Source: Phoronis australis | Taxonomy: Eukaryota; Phoronida; Phoronidae | Assembly: GCA_002633005.1 (NCBI GenBank) | Contig: NMRA01000368.1 | Location: forward strand, 110,166-174,165 | Direction of reading: 5' to 3' | Length of the DNA stretch: 64,000 nt | Part shown: in pieces, positions 26,237 through 38,900 of the stretch | Layout: each line of letters starts with the position of its first letter | Numbering within the stretch: position 1 is the stretch's first letter | The notes under the pieces: model-generated | Told to the model about the DNA's origin: nothing | What the model saw: the letters and a program-made list of their open reading frames with translations, nothing else | The model's database searches: none | Made by a program: the position numbers and the translations under genes

Positions 26237-26967
26237 GTTGGTGCCGAGGGTGTTTTTTTGTTGCATTCTTACGAGGGGAAGACCGGCCACTACTGTTAGC
26301 TGAGGCGATGCTTTGGTGTCAGTTTTGTACTGCTATGTATGTTAGAAGTACATGCCACATTCCATTTGATGGATATTTGATACTCCATGTTTTCTTGTAA
26401 AGAGAAAGGGCATTACTATGTTCACATACAGCATTCAAATATTAAAGGTGTGATTTTCTTTAGATTATGTGAAACCCAATATACTCTACCTCTCCTGTTT
26501 GCAAAATAGATTATTGAAAATTTTTGGCTTCTGAATCGGGGCATTGATCATTGATATCGTGCACCAAAACATGCTTTTCCATTTTCTTACATCACAATTT
26601 AANTGTTGTGCCAAGGGTGTTTTTTGTTGCATCTTACGAGGGGAAGACCGGCCACTACCGTTAGCTGAGGCGATGCTTTGGTGTCAGTTTTGTACTGCTA
26701 TGTATGTTAGAAGTACATGCCACATTCCATTTGATGGATATTTGATACTCCATGTTTTCTTGTAAAGAGAAAGGGCATTACTATGTTCACATACAGCATT
26801 CAGATATTAAAGGTGTGATTTTCTTTAGATTATGTGAAACCCAATATACTCTACCTCTCCTGTTTGCAAAATAGATTATTGAAAATTTTTGGCTTCTGAA
26901 TCGGGGCATTGATCATTGATATCGTGCACCAAAACATGCTTTTCCATTTTCTTACATCACAATTTAA
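26237..26967. repeat. 365-bp direct duplication joined by an N
   Basis: Sequence from about 26237 to 26602 is repeated almost identically at 26604-26967 (offset 365; e.g. gaccggccacta at 26281 and 26646). A single N at 26603 sits exactly at the join. The few differences look like allelic polymorphism, so this is more likely two haplotypes placed side by side than a biological tandem. Confidence 0.85.
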
Positions 26968-29621
26968 TTTGTTGTTACATATTTTTTTTAATTGAACTAA
27001 TTGAGTAAATGAATTCCCTTTGTCTCTGTATTGTGCCATAAATTGTTAAGATGTATTTGTATGATGTACTAAGAAAATATTTGTTGTAATGTGCATTCCA
27101 GTGTACACACAACAAGTTCAGCTGAACAACATGCAGGTACAGGTGTAGCGTCAATATAAAAATCTCGTTTGAGCAAGGTTGCCGTCCTCTGTGGTTCCGT
27201 CCATTTGGTTTTATTTAAAACATTCATGCCATCATACTCATCTATTTATAGTTGTCTAACGGAGGTAAAATTCTTCCGTCACTGGTTGAGTAGTCTCTTT
27301 TTCAATTTCCTATATGTCTGTTTTTCATTTTTTGTGCTTTTTATGTCCACTGTGGCAGCTTCCCCAGGAAATAGTTTTGATTTGTGTTAGTCCTCTCACT
27401 TGTAGCACATTAGTAGAATCTCTCATACCCATGGTGGAAGTTTACTCAGACATTCATAAATCACAAATTGATGGTTATTTAATGATGATTATTCCTCTGG
27501 TCCAAATTCCAATGTGGAACATTTACCTGACAGGACCCTCTTGTTTATCCTGCTAAATGCAGAATAGATTTTCAGGATTTTATGAAATGGCTTATGTCAG
27601 CAATCATAGTGGAACCTTTTGGATACTAAATTTCCTTTATTTGCAAGCTGTGTATTTATTGGCTTTTGTAGCTTCAGGACGCTTTCCAAGTCCATCCTAA
27701 GACTTAAGCAATATCATTTTGTATTGACAGTAATCAATAGAGTGTGGAGATTGGAAACTATGACATTATGAGCTTGTTGAAAAGTTTATTTTGGCTTAAG
27801 TTTTCAAAGGGTTGTACAGTGATAAGAAGCTGACTTTATCTGTTTGAAGCCTGAGGGGATGCCACATGGAATAACACCTCTTGTTTCATATTTAAGTGCA
27901 CTTAAGGACAGTTCATGTTGACCTGATTGGCCTATTGGTTACATAATATTGTTCTTGTATTATGTACAGGAGCACCATGCCAACATGAGATTATGATGAC
28001 TGGGCTACAATCTGGCACCTGAACATGGGTCACTAAGTACCTTGGATATTCTACCACCAGAGGGGGTACTCTGATTGACACGGCACATAGGCAGTTCTTG
28101 AGCAACTAATGCATAGTCCCTAGTTTTTCGCGATGATGGAAAATGGACGGAATTCACAAAATCTGATGTCTTCCATGGAATTAGAGATTTGAGAATTTCT
28201 AAATACTATAGCACATATCGTGATTCCAATATTTTTGTTATTGAATTTCTAAAAAATTAAGGATACAAGCCATCAAATTTGACAGGTTCTGGCTACAAAT
28301 CGATCAAAGCGGATATTGAAGCAGACACATTCTAGTGGTTGTTCATTCTTCTTGAGGGGGGTGCTGATGTCTTTCCAGATTTATGAAGCAAGAAACATGG
28401 TGTGCCGCTGCAGGATATCGCTAAAATAGAGTTGTGGCACAAATTTTCTGGAAGGCAATTTCCAGAGATTTCACTGTTACTTTTCACTTTGGAATTGTAA
28501 AATGTAATTTGATATCTTACAAAAGGAAAAAATGGAATTTACGTGTGATAGAACAGATTTATCTGCTTTTCAAAACAAAAAATAGAGTCACTAAATACAT
28601 TGCATAGATGCCGTTCAATTAAACGCAGATCTTATCTGTGGTCTGCCACCTGAAAAAAGAACATTAAGACAAGATGTCAAATATGCTTCCTTCCCCTGCC
28701 TCAAGAGGCAAAACTGCCTTATGCATGAGAAGTAAATTTGAAGCTATATGGAATGCAAAAAGTCGAAACATTATATAGTATTTAGAAAAACAAACAATTT
28801 ATGGGCATTGGTGCATGCTGTACTGATTGTGGACAAAATACAAACACTACCAGCTTGTAACTTTAAACATCAACAACATTATCTTGTTGTCCTGAATAAC
28901 ATGAGTCGCGTGCACGCCTCGAATAGTTTTGACTTATGATGATTTTGAGGCGATTTCAGTCATTATGTATTATTGATTGTCTTGTTAAGTGTCAGACAAT
29001 CTAGCCATTTGTGACCGCAACAGTGTAAAATTTCAATTTTTCGGGTGACAAACAGTACGACTTTTTAGCCGATGACTTAGTTCATCTGAAAGGACTCCTC
29101 CCATGTCACTGTCACCAAGTCAAGTGTACTATTTGCAAGGGAATAAATGAACGAATGAGCAATAGAATTGGAAATGAAAGCGTTAGATTTTGATGAACCA
29201 GTGGCAGTTTGAGTGCTTTTGTAATCTGCAAATAATGCTCATGAAATCTGTAAACAATGCTCCTGAAATTTGTAAATAATGCCCCTGAAATCTGTGAATA
29301 ATGCTTGAGAAATCCGTAAATAATGCTCCTGAAATAAGGTGCTGTTAAGATATGACAGCATGTGAACATTCTGGTATAAGTTTTTTATTACACGATGCTG
29401 ATGATATTACCTAATGCAAAAGTGTGTTGTCATTTTTGGATGTTTCTAAAAGTTTTATTTCCAGTTGAGATATTCATAGTGTGATATTGCCTGCCACAGT
29501 GTTTTTACAATCTGTACATCTTGTTTACACAAACAACAGCACCACCTATTGTTAAGCCTTGAAAACGAGTCCTGAATGAAGACTTGAGTGGTTGATCTGG
29601 CAAGACAGTAGAATAATTATA
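26968..29621. other. Non-coding, nothing recognised
   Basis: No supported exon. Around 29225-29340 a loose ~33-bp repetition (ctgtaaacaatgctcctgaa and variants, four to five imperfect copies) is visible. Confidence 0.4.
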
Positions 29622-29926
29622 CACGGGTGAGAAACAACATGACCGCCGGTCCTCTTAAATCGGACCGCCTCACCCAAAACAGGACCTCTGGGGATCAAAC
29701 GGGGCCGTCGCACCAGAAAATGTGACTGACGCACCTAAAAACATGACCGCCCCACCAGAAAACAGGACCGCCGGGGACTGAACATGACCGCCGGGGCCTG
29801 AACACGACCGCCGGACAATATGCGGTTTCAATCCTCGGCGACGGTCCCATTTGATCCCCAGAGGTCCTGTTTTGGATGAGTCAGTCCGATTTAGAGGAGC
29901 GACGTTCATGTTGTTTCTCACCAGTG
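29622..29926. mobile_element. MITE with CAC..GTG ends and TTATA target duplication
   Basis: 305 bp. The left arm (cacgggtgagaaacaacatg onward, about 90 bp) is the reverse complement of the right arm ending catgttgtttctcaccagtg, at roughly 85-90% identity by eye. TTATA flanks both sides (29617-29621 and 29927-29931). The loop holds several copies of gaccgccgggg-ctgaacatg. CACTG-type ends with short target duplications fit the CACTA/Chapaev group, but no transposase is present. Confidence 0.8.
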
Positions 29927-30535
29927 TTATATAGTCTTCTCTTCATGCTCACACATGTGTTGCAGCCTGTGTTTTGATTGGTTGTTTTCAAGTGAACATT
30001 TGAAAGTGCCCTGTTTTGTATTTTCCCATGTTTAAACTTTTTGGTCATGAAGTTGTTTTTATTAACTGTCCAGCTGCAGCTTTGTTGCTATTTTGCTGCT
30101 ATAGATGAAATTTATTTAGAATTAGAAATAATTGCTGAATGTGTATTTGCCATTAACATTTTATGCACCCTCAAATTATTTTGTGGTTGCNCCATTTGAT
30201 CCCCGGAGGTCCTGTTTTGGATGAGTCAGTCCGATTTAGAGGAGCGGCGTTCATGTTGTTTCTCACCAGTGTTATATACTCTTCTCTTCATGCTCACACA
30301 TGTGTTGCAGCCTGTGTTTTGATTGGTTGTTTTCAAGTGAACATTTGAAAGTGCCCTGTTTTGTATTTTCCCATGTTTAAACTTTTTGGTCATGAAGTTG
30401 TTTTTATTAACTGTCCAGCTGCAGCTTTGTTGCTATTTTGCTGCTATAGATGAAATTTATGTAGAATTAGAAATAATTGCTGAATGTGTATTTGCCATTA
30501 ACATTTTATGCACCCTCAAATTATTTTGTGGTTGC
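29847..30535. repeat. 345-bp direct duplication joined by an N
   Basis: 29847-30190 (starting ccatttgatccccagaggtc) is repeated at 30192-30535 with very few differences; a single N at 30191 marks the join. The second copy starts in the middle of the MITE, so it lacks the MITE's left arm. This is what an assembly overlap would produce. Confidence 0.85.
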
Positions 30536-30539
30536 ATTT

Positions 30540-31380
30540 AGTTTGCATCCTGTCTGTCCAATGTCCATCTGTCCATCAGTTTGTCTGTCATCTGTCCTCA
30601 AATAGCCTTTGCAGGGTGAAATATGGCACAGAATTACTTTGTTACAGGGATGTGCCAGCAACAGTCGATTTTCAGGGGGATTTATACTGTGACACCCTCT
30701 ATTAGCTGTTTTAGTTGTTCCTTGTCTGTCTACTTTTTACACAATGACTCCACAGTCTTGTAGAAACCTAATGGAAAGGTATGCGGTGACACTGTTGTAT
30801 CGGTCTATTTACGGTCGGGTTTAACTATTACTACTAGACATCTCTATTGGCCATTTTATTGTTTGAAAAGAAATTCCTTATGCAGACGCCATTCGCACTC
30901 AACTACCATGGCACCCCTGTTGCTTTTAATTTTTGACAAGATGTACCTTTTCCACCAATTGTCAAAACAGCTCGACAGATATTGAAGGAACTTCAGACAG
31001 AGATTTGTGGCTGGGATGTGCCGGCACCAGTTGATTTTTTGCACAGATGTGACTGCAGCAGCACCCCCTTTTGGCAATTTTAGTTTTTGAAGGGAGCTAT
31101 TGTCTGCCAGTTATTGCCAAATAGGCTTGGAAGATTTTGGTACTGACTTTGACACAAGATATATGATGGGTATGCAGTTGATTGTCGGCTAGATTGGTTA
31201 TTAATTGTCAAAACTGTTTGACAGACTTTCATGAAATTTGACACAAGGCTTCATTTTTGGGACCTGCAGTTACCAGTTGATTATAGTGCAGATTAGACTG
31301 GTGTTGTACCTCCTGTTAGTACTTTAGTTTTTGGCGAGATAATGTTTGTCTGTTTAGAATTGTAAAAGAGCTCGACACCT
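30540..31380. repeat. Dispersed repeat family G, copy 1
   Basis: Degenerate units of about 150-200 bp, each containing 'gacagactttcatgaaatttg'-like, 'ccagttgatt..tgcagat'-like and 'cccc(c)ttttggca(a/g)ttttag'-like strings. The same arrangement appears at 47690-48300 and 63190-64000. Long open frames here are accidental. Confidence 0.6.
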
Positions 31381-31689
31381 TGATGGTGTATATCCATCTT
31401 CTATCTCGTCAGTCTTTATATGTATTATGTGATGTTAATCAACACCTTGGAAGCATACCGTTTGTGTGCAGTCATGGGTGCATTTCAACGCTTTGCGTTG
31501 TTAGTTATTGTAAATGTTGTGCCAGTGATCAGTGTTTCATTTTAAGTCCCAAAATTAACTTTACTTTGAAAGCAATTATTAAATTATTGTACTCCTTGGA
31601 ATTATCACTCTTGTCTCTTAATTGGGTTACTGAAAATCCAAATAAGGATTAAAGGGGGCATGGAGTTTTTGAGAAGTGGGGTGTCAGTT

Positions 31690-32060
31690 TGGATGAACTG
31701 GCCGTACTCGTGTCAAGAATCAATCGGAATTCTATGGTTTTAATAAAGAAACTTGAAAGTTGCATAACACGAAAACAAACTGATAATTTTGAAAACATAA
31801 CAGTGTATTCAGTTTGAACATTTATATCAAATGAAATTTGGTCATCTTATTTATAGCGTTTTGATATGGATGGAACTTTCTTCTTTGCTAAAAAATGTAC
31901 TAACGTGACCCAAATTATGGGAAGTTTAAGGCAATCATCAAAGTCTTAAAGCTTTCTACATTCTGAAAATATATTTTTACTGAGTTAAAATCGATAACTT
32001 TGTTGATATTTGGCTAAATAGATAGATTATTTGATGAGGTCTGATAAAACTTTATGGAGT
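31690..32060 (+). repeat. Dispersed repeat family A, copy
   Basis: Blocks 'catttatatcaaatgaaatt', 'gttttgatatggatggaact', 'attctgaaaatatattttta', 'ctgagttaaaatcgataact' and 'tatttggctaaata' match 11990-12100 and 61080-61150 in order. Confidence 0.6.
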
Positions 32061-32651
32061 GTCAGTATCCTACATGGGAGTTAACGTTGGCATAAGACTG
32101 GCATTCAAAAGACACTGCACTTTAAGGAAGTCTTCATCTTATAAATTGGGGGTTGGGGGTTGGAAGCGCAGGTGAGCATTTGAAAGTGCCGGTTTCGAAA
32201 TTTTGCGGTTGACCAGTGGAAAATGAGCATTAACCCAGAGAAGTCCGGCTCATTTTGTTGAAAATGAAAAACTGATCACTGATCATTGTTTGTAGTGAGA
32301 CTATGTGTGCTTTCAGAGGCTAAATGTGAACAACTTCAGTTCAAAATGTAGATAAAACATGTTTGAAAAAATTTAATGTGCCAGTAATACCCAGGTGTAG
32401 TACAGTTATGAAAAATCAAATGTATGTATAAAATTAACGTTATTTCAGAAACTGAATTCTTTCTTATTGCAAGAGCAGAACCAAATCAAGTGCCTTTGAA
32501 AAACAAGTGTGTCCCACCGTAGTTGTTACATTACTTAGTTGTGAACCTAGATTGCGCACACATAGTCTCCCTTTGATTTTTGTCACTTGAGTTATAATTT
32601 GTTGTGTTTTAGCCTGGTGAACCTTGAAGGGTTTGGTTATTATTTTTCTAG
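32061..32651. other. DNA directly upstream of the Ig exon
   Basis: No exon seen; it ends in the polypyrimidine-like tract and AG at 32650-32651 that serve the Ig exon. Confidence 0.5.
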
Positions 32652-32948
32652 CTGCACGGCCGTGGCACTTCACTGACTCTCCCGAGTCAGTTACAGAGGC
32701 CGTAGAAAGCTCATCAATACGACTCAAGTGTCGTGTAAATAGTCGCTTGCATCTACAATTCTTTTGGACATTAAATGACTCAATTATTGAGGAAACAGAT
32801 GCCGCATCGAGACGGTATCAAAATGACACTGATTTGATAATCAACGAAGTTACGCGTGGCGAGGATGAGGGATTTTACCAATGTATTGTGTACAATGTGT
32901 CTTCGGGAAATGTGCTGAAAAGTCCGTTAAGCACATTAGAAATTCTCA
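32652..32948 (+). CDS. COL15A1/COL18A1-like: Exon: immunoglobulin-like (I-set type) domain
   Basis: A 297-nt phase 1-1 exon of 99 codons encoding one complete Ig-like domain. Visible hallmarks are the first Cys (exon residue 27, in RLKCRV), the core Trp (residue 39, FFW), the EDEGFYQC motif with the second Cys at residue 78, and a final beta-strand ending STLEIL. Three N-glycosylation sequons are present (NDS, NDT, NVS), fitting a secreted protein. The acceptor is at 32650-32651 after a T-rich tract; an earlier AG at 32611-32612 would put a TGA in frame. The donor is GTAAGT at 32949. The symmetric phase is typical of shuffled extracellular modules and matches the next exon. Ig domains usually mediate protein binding; the partner is unknown. 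Membership in the collagen gene is inferred from strand, phase and proximity. Confidence 0.88.
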
Positions 32949-35900
32949 GTAAGTAGGCGGGCATATTGGTGCTATGGACTGATTGCTGACGGCCATCTTG
33001 GATTACCTTTGCTTTTGCTTGGTGTTTATTTTTCAGATTTCCTCATCTGCTTTGCTTACATTGACAGTGGTGGCTTACTGCTTTAATACGAACAGCTTTA
33101 ACTGAAATACTGTTTGAAGACTGCTTTTGACTGCTTTGATCTTCTGTGTCTGTTACACTGAATAAAATACAATATAACATGACATTGGTAGTGTAATACT
33201 TTGTGTGGTGGTGTTTTAACAGGACTAACCATAAGCTTTCCCCATCCAAAGTAAAATAACAAATCAAATGTTATTGAAGCCTGTTATTCTGAATATTTTA
33301 CAACAGTTTGAAAATGACGGAAGCTAGTTATTGTAGCTCAACTTCTGTAGTATTCACTTGACTCTCCATTAGTTACTTACTGTATTGTGACATATACAAC
33401 GAATGGCGTATGAATGGCATATCCCAAAATTAGCTAACGAAATAGTTTCTCTAATTTTCCCTTGACTTGAATGTGTTTAGTATTCAACACAACTTACCTC
33501 ATAACGACACCAAGCACATAGTCATTTAAAGATATATAATGCAATGAAATTGTTTCTCATAATTGTTTTTATACACATGTATAAGATAATTCAATAGTGA
33601 TTTTCAATGTGATTATGTTCATTTGTGATCTTCAATTTCTTTCTCAATGCTTGCTGTTTGTGTTCCATCAAGACCATACTGGCAGCTTATGTGTTCTCTT
33701 GGAGTGGGAAGGCCAAGCAAACTTCTTTCATCTTTGCTACTGTGTTCTTGGCTAATTTTGCAAACATTAGTGTCTAAGAAATGTCCCGTCTGAATCTAAA
33801 AAGACAGCCATGTTCCCATGGTGGTGTTAAATTTTGGCCTTGCAAAAAGTTGAACTTGATATGAGCAATGATAATTTTTATTACAAATAGTGGGTGTCTC
33901 CATACATTCTATGCATCATCTTGAGTTCAAAGACAAAGTATTATTTCTTATCTTGGACTCCTTGACATGGAATTTAAGGGGCGGGTCTACATTTTCAGGG
34001 ACAGAGGGTTTATTGTACCAGCAGTGCCGTTATGCTGTGTCATTAGAAAATTTTTTGTTATCTATTGGGGAAATACCCCCATAAGGCCCTTTCGTACTAA
34101 CTTAACTCTGGTATGAGAGATCAGCATTCGATGTGAACTGTTCATACCATCTTCGTGATTTAACCAACATGGAAGTAAATGCCATGGTAGTTGATGCTGT
34201 CGTCATGGAAGTTAAATCGTCATGAGATGGAAGCTAACCGTTCACATCGCTGCCGAAGTGTCGATGTCCTGTCATTAAATCCACCTTTATACTGGGAAGT
34301 TATCTGCTGCTGTTCTGTTTGATCTTGAGAACCAAATTTACCGGTAACTTTTCAAACTGACCACAACTCCGCAAAACATCATCGCCTCAATGTTAGTACG
34401 AAAGGGTCAATTGAGGGCTTGAGAATTTGTAATTTTTTATTGTGTAGTGTGTGTGTCCTTAAATTCTGTTGGCATACAAAATTAAAATTAACAGTAAACA
34501 AATGAATGTCGATTAAGTGCAACTATTTTGTCTTCGAACTCACGAGCTCACGGAAACTGAAAAAGATTGAAATATTTTCACTGAAAACATGCATGCGATC
34601 TTTCTGTGTTTATTCCAGTTAGATGATGCTACGAATATTAGTATCAATTCTTGATCAGTTTGTCATTCTGTTTTACATATATTGATGGACGTGTTTCAGC
34701 TGTTACGCCATGTAACCTACAAAAACAGGAAGCTAAGCAAAATGGCCTGCTGGGAACATTTGTGCCGCAATGCACTGAATCAGGCGAATATCAGATGAAA
34801 CAGTGTCATGGCAGCACAGGGCAATGTTGGTGTGTGGATTCAGATGGTGTTGAGATACCCAACACCAAAGTTCATCTGCCAATCACACCAGAATGTGGTA
34901 TGTATACAATGGCAGGCACCACCTTACAACCAGGGGCAAGACATAGGTGGATACAATTTTTGTGTCACATGAAATGTAAAATTTAAAGTGAAGTTATAAA
35001 TTGATAGTTTATTATTTTCACTGCCAGAAAAGCATAATACTTTGATAGTTTCGGCCCCTATCAGCAGCCATCTCCCGAAGTTATTGGACACTAGGTGGCA
35101 TGGTGATCAGGCTGTTCCCAAATTTTAGACAACTTATACCTTCCATCGTCCTTGTTCATAACAGAGCCAATTTTTTTACTCGGATAGACTCTCTTATCTG
35201 TCTAGATCTTAAATTATTTTTCGACTAAACAAGATTGGCATCATCCCAGTTAATTAAATGATTAAAACCAAGAGCATGAACAGTCACTACAGATTTGTTA
35301 CTAGAACTCTGAGACCATCTCCTCTCTAAACGTGTGACCCTACGCTGGGATAACTCATCCACCTCCTTTCTGTGTTTCGGAGTCGAAACTGTCAAAGTAT
35401 TAAATGCTTTTCAGGTTGTGAAAATATGAAACCATCAATAAGTAATCTACCAACCTTGTGAAATTATTTAGTGTTAAAGTGAAAAAATGCTTTTATGCTT
35501 CTTTATTTTGATGCAGTGAAATTAAATTCTGGACTCTTCTTGGCAAGGACCTTTTTAAAAACCAAAGTTGAAATAATCCAATTCTAGCTCACTGCTAACT
35601 GCATTATGAGATTTCATGAAATGTGCAGGCAGATCTCAGATGTTTCATTTTAATGTGTGGATTCTTATTGTGAACAGACGTATTGATGTTAACTCCACTT
35701 TTCTCCAGTTCTTCCTGTAGTTCCATTGCTTTGTCTCTGTGATACAGAGTGAACTTTAGTGCAGTGTTTTCTTATGCTGTTTTGTGCAGTATATGCTCAT
35801 TTCTTGATATATTTGAGTATGGTCTCCTTGTTGTTTTACGTCTGCACGCTGTCTTAGTTGGCCTTTTCCCTTGCGCACTGCCTCTGACTGTTGGAGTTGA

Positions 35901-38900
35901 CAAACGCACTTTTGGGACATTATTTTCGGCCTGGCTGTTTTTTTTTTGCTCCCCTTAAACTTGTTTGTGGGCCATTTTACATTGCCTGACTGTTTTTATG
36001 CAAACATTTTGAGTGTGGGGTTTTTGGGCCTTGTTTACTACCTATGCTCAGTGAGTGACCCTTGGCTCTTTGTTCTCGTTGATGCTCAGTGCATGAGCTG
36101 CCGAGTACTGGAAAATTTCACCTTAATTCAGTGGTATTACGCAAATTAAGGTGGAAGTTTAAAATAGTGAGTACAATTGTGTTACAAATGTTATGCTCAA
36201 GGCAGGCCTGCTGACGCTACTTCAACATTCCCACATTGGAATAAGATTTCGTTATTACATGATATGAAAAGTATAGTTTAACAACCAGGGACAAATTCCC
36301 AATGGTGTGATGCAGTGCTACTGTTGCTGTTCAGCTTATAACTTGACAAAGTTGTACATTAATGAGCCCTGGGCTGCATTCAAAGGTTAGTCAATTGTGA
36401 GTTTGGAGAGATATCGGATGTCTTGGTGAAATATTGCCATACATCACATGTGAAGCATTAATTTTATGATCTCACCATTTATGCAACAGGATCCTGCTAA
36501 AGATAAGTAACATACAAATAAAATTTTTTTGGTTGAGCCACTTTCATAAAGTTCTTTTCACTCCCGTCTGGGCTGGGTTGTATGAAACTTCAAATCTTTT
36601 ACTCTAGATAAGTTACATTATTGCATGGTGTCGGGTACATTGTTCAACAATAGCAGCGTGTCACGTGATAATGCGACATCATCGTTGCCATCCGATCCAG
36701 CATATAATTATGTAACTGAGTGTCATTTCATTTTTGTCCTACGAGTGTGGTATTAATGAGAAATGCCCTATCCTAGTCGTGATTTTATTCTTCTTTTGAC
36801 CTAATATAAGTAAAGGCACTTTGTGGAGAATTTTAAACTTTTCAGATTATGAGTATCTGTAGTCGGTGATTGGCGACAAAAGATTATATTGAGATACAAA
36901 CCTCCTCGCTTTTTTTTGTCTCTAATTACAAGTTCTTTGTGTGCAATTATTTGTTTTTCGTTTGACTATTTATTTTCTTTTCTGTCTTCGTGGCTTTAAA
37001 GTTGGTTTAGAGTACTCTACACTTCAGTAGCATGATATTCTACACTGTTTCAGAACCCAAAGACATTGACCTGTTGGAACTAATCGGTGTACCGTCCGAA
37101 GACAACCCTCATATTTCCTATAGCACCGGTGAGGATAATCTCCCAGCATTTCAAATTAAAAGCACAGCTAACATTGGCATGCACATCTCACGATCGAAGA
37201 TCCCGCGTCATATGTACGAAGACTTCTCCATACTCGCCATATTCAAACCAGATCGCATAAACGCTGGCATGCTGTTTGCTATTGCCAGTCCAGATGACCG
37301 CGTCCTACAATTGGCCGTTATGGTGATGGAGAGTAAAGCTGGTGGAGAGGAGTTAAATGATGTGACACTGTTTTACACCTACAAGGACAGCCCAACCAGC
37401 AAGCCTATTGCCAAATTCACCATACCCAAGTCTTACAAAAGATGGACTCGTCTCGCACTATCAGTCAAAGGAGACACCATTGTGCTGTACTACAATTGTA
37501 AGGAGAAGGAAGCTACTTTCTATGACCGTGTGAAGCGCTTGGAGTTTTACAAGAAGTCCAAGGTCTACGTAGCCCAGGCAGGCAGTTACATCGAAAATAA
37601 ATTTGAGGTTAGTTAAAGAGAAAATTCTGGTCCTTTTCTCAAAGTGTGATAATTGTGGCTCACCAGTGGTACTTGTTAACAAAATCATTGGTCTACATAT
37701 TGCATTCCCGAGACATGCAAAAGGTTGCCATGCTGTGAACATCCCCTTGAAAAAAGGTTGTGGTGGAATTTATCAGGATGTCAAATACATTAGTAAATAC
37801 ACTTTATGCTTTACATCCAATTGAAAGATAAGTTGAAAAAATTACCAGAAATTTTCAGCTTCTCACATATCATGGCTGAAGCCTTCATCAGTGTGATGCC
37901 TTGCCGCTAGCCGCTAGGTGTCGCTGGGCGTAATTTATGGTGGTACACAGGGATGAGTCTGTAAGTGCCACAATCTATGTTTGTAGGATTTGCTGCTTTT
38001 AAATCCAGACCACCTCCTTGATCCTTCTTGCTTAATCGTTGGCTTCTCTGTTGACTTAGGTGGGTCTGACCACAGATGTACTAGATTGGTCCTGGTGCCA
38101 CCTTAGTCATTAGAGAACCTAATGATTAGGCAAGAACGATCAGGGAGGCGGTCTGGATTTAAAAATGGCATAATCGTGTGATTTAAATTAATAACAACAT
38201 TGAAGTACAGAAATGGGGCACAATTTTGTTGAAAGATGGGAAATAAAGACTATAAATAAAAGTTGTGGTAAAGGTGCCGTTTTGCCTCTTAAAGATCTTT
38301 GTTTTGGCTAAAAAGGGCATTGTCTTGTCAGTGTGAGGTATTATCTCAGTATCATTGTGAGTGTCACATTCTGTTATAGGGAATTATACAAAAGCTACAC
38401 TTGTACAGTGACCCCAACGAGGCAGCCAGACAGTGCAAGAAAGGCCAGGATGTAAGTGACTTTGTACTATGTTCACAAACTGGACATCCCGTAGAAGGAG
38501 ATTACCCTGCCTGTTCGGAATTCCCACCTCTTAAGTTTAATGAAATTTCACGTTAATTAAGTGAACTGACACTGTTTTGTTTCTTTTGGTTGAATGCCCA
38601 CTTCTTGATTCTTTATACTGATCTTGAAGTGAGGCCTGAATATCATTTTTATGTTTATAGTTCCCTCTATTTTCAATCAAAGATATTGTCACATATGTTT
38701 CTGTAACTATTAATATATTTTGAATGATAATGAAAACTTAACCTCGTTTGGAACATCAAAGGGTTATCTATATAATAGCTTTTCATTTTTTGCGAATAGA
38801 AACTGTTAAGGTATATTCGAAAAAGTTGAATTATAAATGTTGAAAATAGAATAGTCTGGTACGAAGAACGATTCTTAGCAACTTTTTTCATCAGTATTTC

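Noticed and set aside
32612-32651. Alternative acceptor at 32611-32612 for the Ig exon
   Set aside because: It would place a TGA in frame before the domain; the AG at 32650-32651 keeps phase 1 and gives a symmetric Ig exon.
35749-36149. Hydrophobic ORFs resembling membrane segments
   Set aside because: T-rich DNA generates Phe/Leu-rich frames by composition; no splice sites or family support.
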